64,000 nt of DNA from Phallusia mammillata. Taxonomy: Eukaryota > Chordata > Ascidiacea > Phlebobranchia > Ascidiidae. The stretch is from contig QLIY01000466.1 of NCBI GenBank assembly GCA_003260075.1, positions 17,617 to 81,616 on the forward strand, written 5' to 3'. The notes under the pieces are model-generated. The model saw only the letters and a program-made list of their open reading frames with translations. It made no database searches and was not told where the DNA came from. Made by a program: the position numbers and the translations under genes. This document shows, piece by piece, positions 1 through 11,393 of this stretch (within the stretch, counting starts at the first letter, position 1; each line of letters opens with the position of its first letter).

Positions 1-310
1 CGTATTTTTGTTCAGTTCTGCTTTTTTTAGGAAACCCAAATCACTAAAACCGTTTAAACCGCTTAACTAAAATATTACATTTCTAATCTTCAAGCGTCTT
101 TTGTTTCAACACTACTAACGGTTCTTAAATCGTTTTCCCGTTCGCCGCTAGTTTGCCACCTTTCTGACTGCAATCTGCTTTCTCAATGCTGTATTTATAC
201 ACACTTTCAAACCTGAAAGTAAAAATACACTATGAAACACGGAAGGTAATAGACTCATGCAGTGGACAATACGAAATCCCATTTGGAAGACGGAGCTTGG
301 TCACGACTTT
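1..310 (-). promoter_or_regulatory. Upstream region of an off-window peptide-gene paralogue
   Basis: This block resembles the region upstream of the peptide gene at 2859-3422 (about 3590-3730). Shared elements include a TATA-like TATAAATA on the minus strand near 192-199, a following stretch with 'aaacacggaag', and 'acgaaatccc..tttgga' near 270-290. I infer that another minus-strand paralogue begins just left of the window. No start codon or coding exon of it is visible here. Confidence 0.5.
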
Positions 311-2858
311 CGTCTCTATTAAATTAAATTTACTTTAAGTGTGGAAAAAAGCAAAAGGTCACATGTCAATCATAATAGGCTTTCTAACTAGTACCTTGAT
401 TTCAAGAAGCTGATCACATGTTACGCATATCTACGGCAATTTTCATTTTTTTAATTGGTTTGGAACTTTTCTTCAGCTTATCAAATGTGGGAACATTTCT
501 TTGTTAAACCAACTTTTCTCGAATAATCAAATTTTCTACTGCCCCAAAATTGTTGCAATCATTTGCTAATTTACATTTCCCCAGCTGTATTTATATTGAT
601 CAAACCATCATGCCTGTTTTCTATCTTACGCTTTCTTTGGTAACCTAGAAAAGTTCAAATCAGTTGTTGGATAATTCAAAATCGTTGCTTGATTTCGCTT
701 CGTTCGCTTTTGACTATAAAACCTATCAAAATCACTTCAAGCCCAAGCTCACCTAACTGGGCGGTTTTTATGTGTTTTGCTGTTCTACATTCTCACAAGG
801 GTTTCATTGCAGTCAGTTTAACGGGGTAAAGTTGTTTGGCACATATATAATGTTTAGCATCAAAACATGTTCGCCAGAAAATGACTGCATAAATTGCCGC
901 GCACGCGAAATGTATGACGTTGCCAAGCAATTTTGTAACAGTTTGTCAGTCTATGTATTCATTGTATTGTAGCAACGAGTATTATAAGAAAATGTAGAAA
1001 TAGAATTGCTAACAGTGTGGTTGTTATACATGCCAAATTAATCTATTTACAACATCAAAATATAATTCAGGGTTAAACTACTGACCAGTTTTTCATGAAA
1101 GGTTTTATTGCCACATTGACTAGCGATACGTACAAACATTAAGATAAGCATGTGGTATCAATTACACAACATTTCGTAAAACATGTATGTTCGGGCAATT
1201 TAATGGGCATTTTATCATAAAAGTGACAAACCTTGTGCTGTGATCAACTTCCTTAAAGTTTCATTAACGCTTTTTGCTGGAATTTGAAAGAGGAACAATA
1301 AGTTCGCTATATCAACAGGAAGCACGAATTCTTGTTGGGAAAATCCCATTATGTCACGATTTTTACCAACATTGTGCTTTGTTTACATTATCAATAGATG
1401 TGAAACTGCCCCAAGGTTACAGGGTGCACGGTGCAAAGTTTCCTTTTAATCAGGAAATAACATTTAAATTAAAACTAGTGGTAAAGTCAATCAACCACAT
1501 TAAATAACATATTTGGTTTTGTTAATAACTTTTGAACTTGAAAAGGTAACAGAAAGAGTGTGCAAGGATAATTTATTGTTTTCCTAAATTTTCCCATTTC
1601 TTAGATTTTAGTTTTAATAGAATAGAACTTTTAATTGTGTCGTAATGTAACGTGGGCTTCTGATTTATCGTGTTTCAAAGTACAAAACATTAATCTACAG
1701 CTCCATTATATTTTGTGACATTTTCCGAAAAAAAAATGTTTTTACAATTTTAAAATACTTTATGTATTATCAATAAGCACTAAGGTGGTATGCCGGTAGT
1801 TGATTCCAAACCAACAGTTGTTTTAATCACTTTGTATTAAACACTCAAACTTTGAGACAATAAAATGTTGGTTTCCTGTTCAAATTGTTACGTAAACGCG
1901 ACGACTTCTGTTTTTTTTTTTTATTTGCAATCCGAAAACACGACATGTTATGTTGTACAATCGTTTTTTGCATCGTTTGTGCAATAACTAAGTTTGTCTG
2001 AGTGGAACCAATGTCTAATGTCCAATACATGCTAAATCACGTCAATTGCAGCAATGTTTAGAAAGTGTGACCTAAATGATACAATACCAAAGTCATTTTA
2101 TACTGTCATCGAGTATAGCAACTTAAAATGACAACAATGCCTATCCTTCCCACAATATCAGTGCAACAATGACTGTTGCATCGAATTTGCATGCTATTTT
2201 GTTAGTTAATTTATAAGCTTACCTTTACAAAATATTGGTTGACCAAGAACTGCTGTTTCTCAATTATTAGGTAACTGTGAGTATTTTTTTTAGATTTATT
2301 TTATTTGCATTTTTGACTCATATTGCTTGATATTAAAACGACACTTTCAATTGAGACTTTTTTCATTTCTCAATAACGTGTTGCGTTTTTTTGCCTCTTA
2401 GGCCCACTTACTAACACATCTGTCTAAAGTGGAATAAATACAGAAAGTGGTAAACAACATTTTGTCATAACATTTTATTCGCTGTGATGAACAATCTTTA
2501 CAGCATTCCTGGATTTCAGTCTAAAAAACAAAAATGCTGATTGTTTTTAGAAAACAAATATGATGGCATTTGTGATAAAATTTTGTATTTTTATTGATTT
2601 TTGTAATTTTATTAAGTTAATATTAACAAATATTTCCTGAACGTTAAAAGTTTTCTTTACTCTATTAGACTAGACAACGACACTGAAGATGCCCAATATT
2701 AGATGAAAGATGAGTAGCCTAAGTTGTATATTTGAACACAGTGGACCACTTTAGCTTAATCAGAGTGTGCGATTTGTTAGTTAGTTTTATGCTTGTTTTA
2801 CAACTATTTACAAACCAACTAAAACATGTGAAAATTCATAAACATGTTTGTACCTAAT
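311..2858. other. Intergenic, no gene seen
   Basis: AT-rich sequence. The short open frames have no recognisable domain, no consistent splice context and no resemblance to the neighbouring genes. I see no RNA gene or clear mobile element in it. Confidence 0.5.
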
Positions 2859-3139
2859 TTAAAAGTCTTTTAAGCCTCTCTGGATCATTTCGGTTTCTTG
2901 CTGAATTGCGTCCATTAACGCAATGAAATTCGTGTCGCTCAGCAGTTCGTTCATTTCTCCTAAACTCATGTCAGCTAATGATTTGTCTCTGAAAAAAACA
3001 AACGTTTAGTGCAGGGGTGTGCAACCTTTTTCACTGTGGGGGCCAAATACATTTACCATGATTAGATGGCGGGCCGCACCAAAAGTTGATTTTACTTGGT
3101 TGTATACCAAATATGCTTATATTGAGTTAACAAGTAAAA

Positions 3140-3204
<65 letters not shown>

Positions 3205-3422
3205 ACTGATTTAAAACTACAAAACATCAGACATAAGTTTAATTCCAATGTAGCAATATATTTAACTTCGAACTTCACTTACCCTAAAATAGACTTCCAT
3301 GTCTTCACAAGACCCTTCAATTGAGTTGAGTGCTTTACCCACTCTCCTACGATTTGCACCAATGAACTCTGAGTGTCGACGAAAAGTAGAGCGGCAATGA
3401 TCAGGACTAAAAAAAATTTCAT
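2859..3422 (-). CDS. Cationic secreted peptide precursor, probable antimicrobial peptide (divergent cluster member)
   Basis: Two coding exons, 3422-3283 and 2988-2859, joined in phase 2 across a GT-AG intron; 89 residues. The start MKFFLVLIIAALLFVDTQS is a clear signal peptide. It is followed by a short amphipathic basic segment with Trp residues (VGEWVKHST..LKGLVKTWKSILG). Exon 2 encodes an acidic tail opening DKSLADMS and containing the pattern NELLSDTNFIALM, which matches the tails of the genes at 6148 and 11394 (ELQNNEDFMQLL). The Gly codon at the domain boundary is split by the intron and could donate a C-terminal amide. The layout matches ascidian antimicrobial precursors such as styelins, clavanins and Ciona MAM/PAP peptides; activity is inferred. 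The intron holds a hAT fragment and a 64-nt G run. A possible splice donor follows the stop codon. Confidence 0.75.
3011..3203. repeat. hAT-type repeat fragment ending in a 64-nt G run
   Basis: The segment 'caggggtgtgcaacc' followed by 'gggccgcacc' is the left end of a hAT-like element family also seen at 30767 and 41865. It stops at an uninterrupted G run (3140-3203) inside the intron of the peptide gene. The right end of the element is not visible. The run is probably an assembly placeholder. Confidence 0.55.
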
Positions 3423-3600
3423 GATTTTTTTTTCTATTATTATCTGTGAAACTAAACAAAAAGCACTAAAATAATGAGGACCGTCATGAAGACCGTTTCG
3501 CCTTTCTTATCTTTACCCAATATCTCTCGTATCGTTCTGCTTTTCTCGGTTTGACTTAGCTTAGCACTTTACATACTGAAATCTATTGAACTAAGTTGCA

Positions 3601-3607
3601 TTTTATA
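3601..3607 (-). promoter_or_regulatory. TATA box of the peptide gene at 2859-3422
   Basis: Minus-strand TATAAAA lies about 180 bases upstream of the ATG. The flanks (to about 3730) are conserved with 1-310. About 80 bases further upstream is GGGATTTCGT on the minus strand, a loose match to a kappaB site, also present near 275. Confidence 0.5.
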
Positions 3608-3730
3608 CCCACTTTTAAACATGAAAGTAAAATTGAACAATAAAACACGGAAGATAAAAGGCTTAGGCAGTGGAAAACACGAAATCCCGTTTGGAAATTG
3701 AGTTTCATCACGACTTTTATCTCTATTCTT

Positions 3731-5580
3731 TCATCTCATTGTTGCTGCAATCGTGACAGTTACCAATTCAGCGCATACAATAAGCTCGAATTAAAGTTTC
3801 CTTTAAATAAGGAAATGGCATTCGTTTTAAAACAAATATACAAATTATTCAAGAAATATAGTTCTATTTGAACAAGTCAAAACCTGACGATGTCTTCTAA
3901 ACCAAAACAGCAAAGAAAGGAGCCCCGTTTAACGTTTTCTTACAGCATATGAGGTTTTTGAAACAGACAATCACATTTATGACAAACATGTTTTAGTTTT
4001 AACCATGTATTTAAAAGTTTGGTATTTTGTTTGTTTTACACGCTTGTTTCCTTATTTGGCAACGGCGTGCTTATCTCTGTGTTCTTTAAATTTGTGGCAC
4101 CTACTTGACATATCGTTCATTACTTGGAAGCCCAACGTTTAGAATACCGTAAGCTTGTATTAATGACCTTCTGTTTGTACAGCCAAAATTCGATACATGG
4201 CATGGATTGTGATTGGTGTGAAATATAGATGAGAAAATTATTTTTGTACATCTCGTTTTCGCTCAAACACCCAACCAGTGTTCGGTAGCTTTGTGTTTTG
4301 TGGTGAGTCAAGTGAGCAAATATTGCAGGGTTCTGACCTTTACAGAATAAGGGAAACAGTTGTTGATATGAGATCTAGTTGTTTAATGAGATAATTGGAT
4401 TTGGTAAATTCACAAATCCTAAAATGTCTTTTGTTACAACACAAACCCACGTAATATTTCTTTGTCAACATTAATTTTTATCGCATTGACTTTGTATGTT
4501 ACAATGTTAATTCTATTTCTAACTGTGGCAATTTGTGCATATTCTATCTAGCACAGCGGTTCCCAACCTGGGGTCCGCGGTCCTTTAGGGGTCCGTGAGG
4601 CAATCTTGGGGGGACCGCGAAGCGGTTGAAGTAATTCTATAATTCTCATTTGTGCCACTAAATAAGTTTAAATCAAATTAAAATTGAGAATCGACTGTCT
4701 CCATTGCCAAACAATAGCCTTTATTGCATGACAACTATCAAAAATGCAATTGTTCGCGCACAATCGTAATGCTTTTGTCTTGTCTGTGATGCCACAAGCT
4801 GTTTTTGGATGATTTTTTTGCGCAATTTTGCATAACTAGCTAAAATCCTGCAATCAACTTTCGTTTTATGAAATACACATTTAAGCTTAAGGACCGCGAG
4901 CACTCGAAATAATGGAAAAATGACCTTTTTGAACAAAATATGAAAAAGTTTGGGAACCACTGATCTAGCACAATAGGGAAAATTTTCCCTGCAGAAAAAT
5001 CCACCGCAGTCATTCAGCACATTGTGTGCTTGAAAAAGCGCGTTGGGTCACGATTTTACTCAGTATTGTTCCTACTTGGACTGATCAATACACACATCAA
5101 CCGATATAGCGCCTATAAGGTGCCTGGCTGAATATCACTTGCATAATCGCCTCACGATATAAATTGATAGAAAAAATGTGTTTCTCCTTTAAGTTGATTT
5201 TCCTTTAATTTTATGCATCAGTGATTTAGATTTTATGTATGGATGATTTTGCCACGTTATTACAGAGATTGTGTCAGTGTCTAAATTGTTTGGCTGATGT
5301 TTTTGAAGTTAGCTTTCTTATCGACTTGTGTGCTCCATATATATACATGTTTGTCAAATACCTGATTTTCGGCGTACATTGAGTATTTACATGCGATAGC
5401 AAGCAGTATGACATAGAAATGTTTGTCTTTTCTGGTTTACTGTAAACTAATCAGTACATAGGTGTTGTGTATTGCTAGCCCTACGTCATTTATTGGTACT
5501 TATGACTATAAGTATCATATACTTGTAATTAAAGTCGGTCAAAAGTAACTGTTAGTATTATTGCGCAAAGGCATCTCCTA
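3731..5580. other. Intergenic, with one hAT MITE
   Basis: No gene is seen apart from the MITE at 4554-4962. From about 5100 onward the sequence is homologous to blocks near 7370-7700, 12690-12800 and 14390-14700, so it belongs to the duplicated upstream flank of the peptide-gene units. Confidence 0.5.
4554..4962. mobile_element. hAT MITE, 409 bp
   Basis: Starts CAGCGGTTCCCAACC and ends with its inverted copy (GGGAACCACTG). It is flanked by a perfect 8-bp target duplication ATCTAGCA at 4546-4553 and 4963-4970. Eight-bp duplications and CAG termini are typical of hAT transposons. No transposase is encoded. Confidence 0.9.
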
Positions 5581-5947
5581 TATTGATCTTTTCCACGATA
5601 TTCATGATTTGAAGACACGTTATAAGCAACGCGTTCCTTATGGTCCCGCTTAATTGGATGCAATTTTTGTCAACCGCTGTTTATATATAGTTATATACTG
5701 AACAAAGTGCAAATGTATTATGGGTAGTTCAAAGCTTGACTCGAAATTACCCATATTATATTTATAATTTGTTTTTTTGACAATATTGAATGAATGAATT
5801 TTTTCATAAGTTACGACATATTTTTTACATTTTGATATTTTTTAGTGCTGAAAAATGAGCGAACGTTTTCGCGTGTAAGGGCAACAAATTTCTATCTCTA
5901 AAAATGATATTTAAAGTAAAGCAAACACAGACAAGTTTTGTGCGTTT

Positions 5948-6014
5948 TTTATTTATATCTTAAAACAAACAATTTTCTGGGTACGGGAACGTTTCTTTGA
6001 TGGTCCGTTGGTTT
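5948..6014 (-). other. Noncoding third exon and poly(A) signal of the 6148 gene
   Basis: Minus-strand 'ttttggcag' precedes AAACCAACGGACCATC. This block is conserved downstream of the 11394 and 17487 genes, and in the first two it reaches AATAAA. Together with the conserved donor right after each stop codon, it supports a 3'-UTR intron. Confidence 0.55.
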
Positions 6015-6147
6015 CTGCCAAAAAGACATTTACAATTTTTATTGAAAAATGTTTTTTTCCACTTTGGCAAGTAGCTTTATCCACTTTTTCTTTAACTTAT
6101 CAATTTGACACATTTAACAAAACAAAGCAGAACTTATAATTTACCTT

Positions 6148-6574
6148 TTACACTTCCAAAAGTTGTTCAATGTCCTCGCTTTCTTTCGTCGAGTAGTCTT
6201 CCTGAGCCATGTCTTTCAGCAACTGCATGAAGTCCTCATTGTTCTGTAATTCGTCCAGTTCCTCTTCAGTCATGTCTGCTGGCGATCGATCACTGAAACT
6301 TACATAATCATTTTAAGGTTGTCAGTTAAAATGCCAACACAAACGAGTTATATTGAATTTAATTTTCAACTCACACTAAAACGCCGGGCTTTTTAGGCAC
6401 AAGAGCGGCCCACCTCTTGACCCACTTTTTGGCGCGCCACACCCACTTCTTAATCTTGCGGTAAAATCGACGACGACGTCGGTTGGTTCGTCGGCGGCGT
6501 CGCCTGCCCCATGCGTCAGTGTCGACGAGCAGAATAACCACAACGAGCAGGGTGAACAGAATAAGTTTGTTCAT
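6148..6574 (-). CDS. Arg/Trp-rich cationic peptide precursor, probable antimicrobial peptide
   Basis: Coding exons 6574-6375 and 6292-6148 join in phase 2 across an 82-bp GT-AG intron; 114 residues. The start MNKLILFTLLVVV leads a signal peptide ending near DTDA. The mature region opens WGRRRRRRTNRRRRRF and continues with a basic helix in which Trp recurs (KKWVWRAKKWVKRW). Exon 2 gives an acidic propiece opening DRSPADMTEEELDELQNN and ending EDIEQLLEV. Signal, cation, then anion is the known order of ascidian antimicrobial precursors; the charged tail presumably neutralises the peptide before processing. Directly after the stop is a donor (AAG|GTAAAT). A matching acceptor at 6015 leads to a noncoding exon with AATAAA at 5948-5953, so the transcript probably has three exons. 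Membrane-active function is inferred. Confidence 0.85.
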
Positions 6575-6835
6575 GATTATTTTTCTCGTCTAAATAGGAT
6601 CTATTGATCTGTTTCACACAAGACCTTTTTTGATAGGATGGATTTTTACACAGACATTTAGCGTTGTTTGTTTTTTGATTGATTTTATCACGCTACGATG
6701 CAAAATAGTTTAAAGTAATTCATATTATTAAATGTTTAACATTTGCAACTCAAATCTTTATTTCTTGCAAACCATTCTTCTTTGCCCTTCCGCACTCGTC
6801 TTTCACATACAATGAAAACTAATCCCTTTCTACTG

Positions 6836-6844
6836 CTTTTTATA
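6836..6844 (-). promoter_or_regulatory. TATA box of the 6148 gene
   Basis: Minus-strand TATAAAAAG lies within a block (GAGTATAAAAAGCAG) conserved at 12203 and 18252, about 250-295 bases upstream of the ATG in all three genes. The implied 5' leader is long, or contains an intron I could not place. Confidence 0.55.
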
Positions 6845-8138
6845 CTCGATTTTGGGTCAAATTTAGAATTAAAAACGTTTTTACCACAAAAACACTGACC
6901 ACAACAGCCCATATTGTGACGGATCACAATGTCCTTGTATTGTTTTCTTCCTTCGACGAATCAATAGAAAAATAAACAATTATAACGCATCTACTGACTT
7001 GAATCAGACCCAGACGAAAGCAAAATTAAGTTGTCGAATTTTTTAGACATGTATTGTATTGTTTTATGGTAAAACTACAATTAGGTATAAGGCATGGTTA
7101 TTTCAAAATAATCACATTCTAAAAGGCAATGCTCGTTAGCTTAAAACTGTTACAACGCCATTTATATTCTTTCCGAAAGGCTTGAAATACCTCTCATATT
7201 TATAAATGCGTTGTTACGCTCCATGCATATTAAGCATAAGACCGTATTAAGCATCAGACTTACATTTAATGCCTCGATCGGATCAACAAATAGTGTCAAC
7301 AGCTGCGTAAACGACTCTCAATTTTAACCGGAAATATATGACTTGAACAACTGACGTACGAAAACTTTCCATAATCGCCTCAAGATATAAATTGTTAGAA
7401 AAAATGGGTTTCTCCTTTAAATTGGCTTTCCTTAAAATGCATGCATCAGTGCTTTGGAGTATATGCCTGGGTGATTTTACCATGTTATTTCAGAGGTTAT
7501 GTCACTGTTTAAGTTGTTTGGATGATATTTTATGATGTTAGCTTCTTCTCTTGTTTGTGAAATAAAAATGAAATATTCTAGACGCACATCAAGCGTTGTT
7601 TACATGCTGTGATGCCAAGCAGTACGACATAGAAATGTTTCTCGTTTCTGGTTTACTGTATACTAGTGAGTACATATAGGTGTTGTGTTTAGACCACTGA
7701 GCTTCATTTATCACTACGTTGGTGCGAGTTTGCAGCCGCACGATCTTGTTATAGCTGTTTTATGTGTGGTTGGTTGCAATTTGTCGCTTTATAAGAAATT
7801 TGTCATGCAAGATATGCCACTATCCTAATGAAGGCGTCTTGTACAGGACTTTGAAACGTCGGTTGTTTACAATAAAACTGCTGGATGTGCAATACTCGGG
7901 TAGCCTATAGGTGTTGTGAGATTTAATGGTACTTAAGTATCATATACTCGAAAATAAAATTGTTCAAAATCAGACAATCCAAGTTTGATTTTCCGCTCGG
8001 ATAAAGATCTTTTCATGAAAAGATGCTAAAATTAGATCTTTGATGACTGTCACAAATATTCTAGACCACCCCATGACAATATCCCGCGAGCCGCGACCCA
8101 ATTACCACGAATCATGGGCAACCACGGAACGTGACATC

Positions 8139-8156
8139 TGGGGTCTCGTCCGGGAT
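8139..8156 (+). other. Primer-binding site of the LTR element
   Basis: TGGGGTCTCGTCCGGGAT begins two bases after the LTR end. It differs by one base from the tRNA-Pro primer-binding sequence classic for gammaretroviruses. I infer a proline-type tRNA primer. Confidence 0.7.
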
Positions 8157-8203
8157 CTGACTTAAAAACGCGAAGTTGATCACTAACCCCTGTAAGATCG
8201 GCA

Positions 8204-10211
8204 ATGGCGTATGTAAACCTCTACGTGGAGGCGGGAAAACAGATAAGGCTCGTTGACGAAGAGCTGCGCAAGCATGTGGAGGAGCAGGTGAAACAGGACC
8301 GTGAGAAGGAGGCACATGAACGTGAAGAGCGAAGGGCTAATCGTGAGGCTGAGCAGAAAAGATGTGAGATCGAGCAAAGAAACCTTGAGGCCAAAAGAGA
8401 AGAACGGCAAAGAAACCTTGAGGCCGAAAGAGAAGAACGGCAACGAAACCGCGCCATGGGGCACGAACTGGCTATGAAGAAGCTTGAGTTGGAAACGAGG
8501 AACCGCCGTAGAGAAAAAACGAACGGGGTGACAACTAATGCAGGCAAGTGTCAAGAGCGACCGACACGCATGTATGAGATAAATGCCGTAGACAGGCAGT
8601 TGCTTGCGGCATTTCCGAGGGAAAACAGTGCTATGTCGTCCCAAATTTGTGTGAAGAAGAAAGTAAACGTGGATCGTGTCCACCTGGTGGAAGATGAGCA
8701 AGAGCGCATTCCAGGGCCAATGAATAAACGGCTTGTGACAACTTCTGTAGAGAGGACGGAAATCTGCGATTCAGTGGAGCAACACGTCAAATCGCCAGAC
8801 GAGCAAAATAAGGATTTGTCGCAGGGTCGCATTGAAACGGAAGTGTGGATGTGTGACAAAGAAGAGTCAGGTTCTGTGACACAACAAGCGACGGAGGGGG
8901 GGGGGTTTTCCGAGGGAAAACAGTACTATGTCGTCCCAAATTTGTGTAAAGAAGAAAGTCGACGTGGATCGTGTCCACATGGTAGAAGACGAACAAGAGC
9001 GCATTCCAGAGCCAATGAATAAACGTCTTGTGACAACTTCTGTTGAAAGGACGGAAATCTGCGATTCAGTGGAGAAAAACGTCAAACAGCCAGACGAGCA
9101 AACTAAGGATTTGTCGCAGGGTCGGATTGAAACGGAAGTGGAGATGTTTGACAAAGAAGAGTCAGGTTCTGTGACACAACAAGCGACAGAGAAGAACACC
9201 ACGATTCGAACGAAGACCAGGGGGCAAGACGCAGAGTTGTCGCAGGAACAGGTCAATATGCAATTACATACAGAAGAGGGAGGCGGGATTGTTGCTTTAA
9301 TACAAAAGACGACGAAGCAGAGCGCCATATCAAAGACAGTCGTCGATGTGCAAGATCAAGAATTGGTTCAGAATCGCCCCAGTGTTGATTTGCAAATGCT
9401 GGATAGGAGAATGTCTATTTCTTCATTGCAACAGGTTTTCGAGGAACCAACTGATGACAGTCTCGTTTTAGCGCCGACCAGTGAGTGCAACGTTCAAAGC
9501 GCATTTATACCTGTCTTGTCGTCCACGACAACCCGCCGACAGACGAAACAACAAATGCAGTCAGGTAACGAATTTGCGGAGTCATCCTTCCGAGATTCGA
9601 AGCCATGTCGCTTTCGGAGGGATTTCCAAACGTGGTTTAGGTACGGAAGTAAGCAGGAAAAAAGCAAAGAAAGAAATCGGTGGATGGAAAAAGCAACACC
9701 TTCGGCAAACAAGAACTTTGATCTTCGGTTGGCACTGATGAGTTGCAGGAACATTTGTCGTAGATTGCGCGAGATTTTCTTGTTCGAGGAAAATCTCCTT
9801 TTAAAAACGGGGTTTTGTCACAAATGTTCTAGACCGCCCTATGACAAAATCGCGCGACCCAATTACCACGGATCATGGACAATTTCTGTACGTCTGGAGT
9901 CTATCGTGGGGGGGGGGACTGGGAGAGAAATGTCTATTTCTTCATTGCAACAGGTTCTCGAGGAACCAACTGATGACAGTCTCGTTTTAGCGCCGACCAG
10001 TGAGTGCAACGTTCAAAGCCCATTTATCCGTCTCCCGCCGTCCTTGCCAACCCGCCAACAGATGGGACAGCCAATGCAGCCAGGTCAGGCGTACAATTTT
10101 CGGAATCATCTTTCCGAGATTCGAAGCCATATCACTTCCGAGGGAATTTCCACACGTTGTTCAGGTACGGAAGTAAGAAGAAGAAAAGCAATGAAAGAAA
10201 ACATTGGATAG
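8204..10211 (+). pseudogene. Gag-like coiled-coil ORF, frame broken by assembly duplications
   Basis: The frame opens MAYVNLYVEAGKQIRL soon after the primer-binding site. A long charged coiled coil rich in E, R, K and Q follows (roughly residues 20-110), then a Ser/Thr/Gln-rich region. No zinc knuckle or enzymatic motif is visible. At 8896 a run of ten G and a repeat of the preceding 285 bases shift the frame, so the visible frames are 8204-9022 and 8928-10211. A second such junction lies at 9908. Location between LTRs and the coiled coil argue for Gag, but the family is not identified. Confidence 0.5.
8611..9192. repeat. Tandem near-duplicate joined by ten G
   Basis: Bases 8611-8895 recur at about 8907-9192 with scattered substitutions. 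The join is a G run at 8896-8905. The same signature occurs at ten or more other places in the window, which suggests allelic or repeat copies concatenated during assembly. Confidence 0.75.
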
Positions 10212-10433
10212 GAAAAGCGATATCTTCAATATGCAAGAGCTTTGACTTTCGGGTGGCACTGACGAATTGTGGGAACATTTGTGGTAGATTGCGCGAGATT
10301 TTCTTATTCGAGGAAAATCTCCTTTTAAACACGGGGTTATGTCACAAATATTCTAGACCACCCCATGACAATATCCCGCGACTCAATTACAACGGATAAT
10401 GGGCAGTGTCGGTTTGTCTAAAATCTATCGTTG
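9399..10433. repeat. Tandem near-duplicate joined by ten G (second in the LTR element)
   Basis: Bases 9399-9907 recur at 9918 to about 10433, both reaching into the LTR start. Divergence is visibly higher than at other junctions, so the two pieces may come from different copies of the element rather than from two alleles. Confidence 0.7.
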
Positions 10434-11189
10434 CAAGCGCTATTGTGTTGTCATTGTCCTAGTGTGCCAGTTTTTTCGCATCGCCGTTGCCCGTTGCAGT
10501 GTTTATTGTTTTATCTATAGGAAATAGTCATAGCGAGTTAACGCCCTTTTCCCCGATCATTGTAACGCATGATATATAAGCGCCCCCATCTAATGTTAAT
10601 ATAACATGGAATGATATAGACTGGAATATAGAAATGTAAAGGGAAAGGATTGCTGCCGATCAGAGTACACGAGCGTTAGCTGTTAAGGAACTTTCGATAG
10701 TCAGTCCCAAACTTTTGCGTACCCGTGAAAACGGAACGTGACAGTGACTATCGAAAAGTAATGCAACGAGAGATGACTGGTTTTGACCTGATTCCCCTGA
10801 CGCGAGATGTATTTAATAAACTTTATCTCTATTTATCTTTACCCCGCTATTCATAATTTGATTTGATACATGATAAAAAAGCAAAGGTTTCTTAATGGTC
10901 CCGTTTTAGACTTTAATGGATAAAAAAAAAATCGTTGTTTATATACTGAAAAAATTATAAACCTAATACAAAAAACGGAATAATTTAGAGTCATTTGTCA
11001 AACTAGTCGTTTTTTTGAAAATATATATCAAGGTTTTGACAATATTAAAGGAATGAATTGGTACATACGACAGATTTTTTTACGTTCTACGAAATTAACA
11101 AACGTTTTTTGGTAGTAGAATAGGACAGCAAACTTCTTTCTCTGAAATTATGTTTGAAGTGAAACAAAGACAGACAAGTTTTGTGCTTT

Positions 11190-11260
11190 TTTATTGATTT
11201 ATATCTTAAAAGCAATTTTGTTCTGGGTACAGAAACGTTTCTTTGATGGTCAATTGGTTT
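11190..11260 (-). other. Noncoding third exon and poly(A) signal of the 11394 gene
   Basis: Minus-strand 'tttagacag' precedes AAACCAATTGACCATC, homologous to 6014. AATAAA is at 11190-11195. Confidence 0.55.
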
Positions 11261-11393
11261 CTGTCTAAAAAAACATTCAAAATATTTAAAAAAAAAATTT
11301 TCGTTCCACTTTGGCAACATGTTTTATCCAGTTTTTCTTTAACTTATCGGTTTGGCACATTCAGAAAAACAAAGCAGAACTATAGTTTACCTT

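Larger units (their letters stand above)
5580..8047. repeat. Segmental duplication unit carrying a peptide gene
   Basis: The stretch from 'gatattcatgatttg' through the peptide gene to 'atctttgatgac' recurs, diverged, around 10800-14830 and 16880-20240. Landmarks in order are the 3' exon block, the coding exons, the TATA region, 'ggcatggttattt' (7090), 'cgatataaattg' (7380) and 'atgccaagcagt' (7610). These units show how the peptide family was multiplied. Near 7828-7860 a CTAATGAAGGC..GAAACGTC motif suggests an older retroelement tail. Confidence 0.7.
8048..10743 (+). mobile_element. Gag-only LTR retrotransposon, internally duplicated in the assembly
   Basis: The left LTR remnant (8048-8136) and right LTR (10340-10743, about 404 bp) share the start TGTCACAAATATTCTAGACC and the end GGAACGTGACA. 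The left LTR appears to have lost about 300 bp internally. A primer-binding site follows at 8139-8156. Flanking bases ATGAC and GTGAC are an imperfect 5-bp target duplication. The interior holds one Gag-like frame and no protease, reverse transcriptase or integrase, so the element would depend on others for movement. Two G-run junctions (8896-8905 and 9908-9917) join repeated segments and make the element look longer than it is. A paralogous empty site exists near 14750. Confidence 0.75.

Noticed and set aside
3140-3203. G-quadruplex or poly-Gly coding tract
   Set aside because: It sits in an intron and mid-repeat, and similar unbroken runs occur at assembly joins; it is more likely placeholder sequence.
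8183-9328. Minus-strand open frames of up to 172 residues
   Set aside because: Shadows of the Gag-like plus-strand coiled coil, with biased Ser/Cys/Leu composition.
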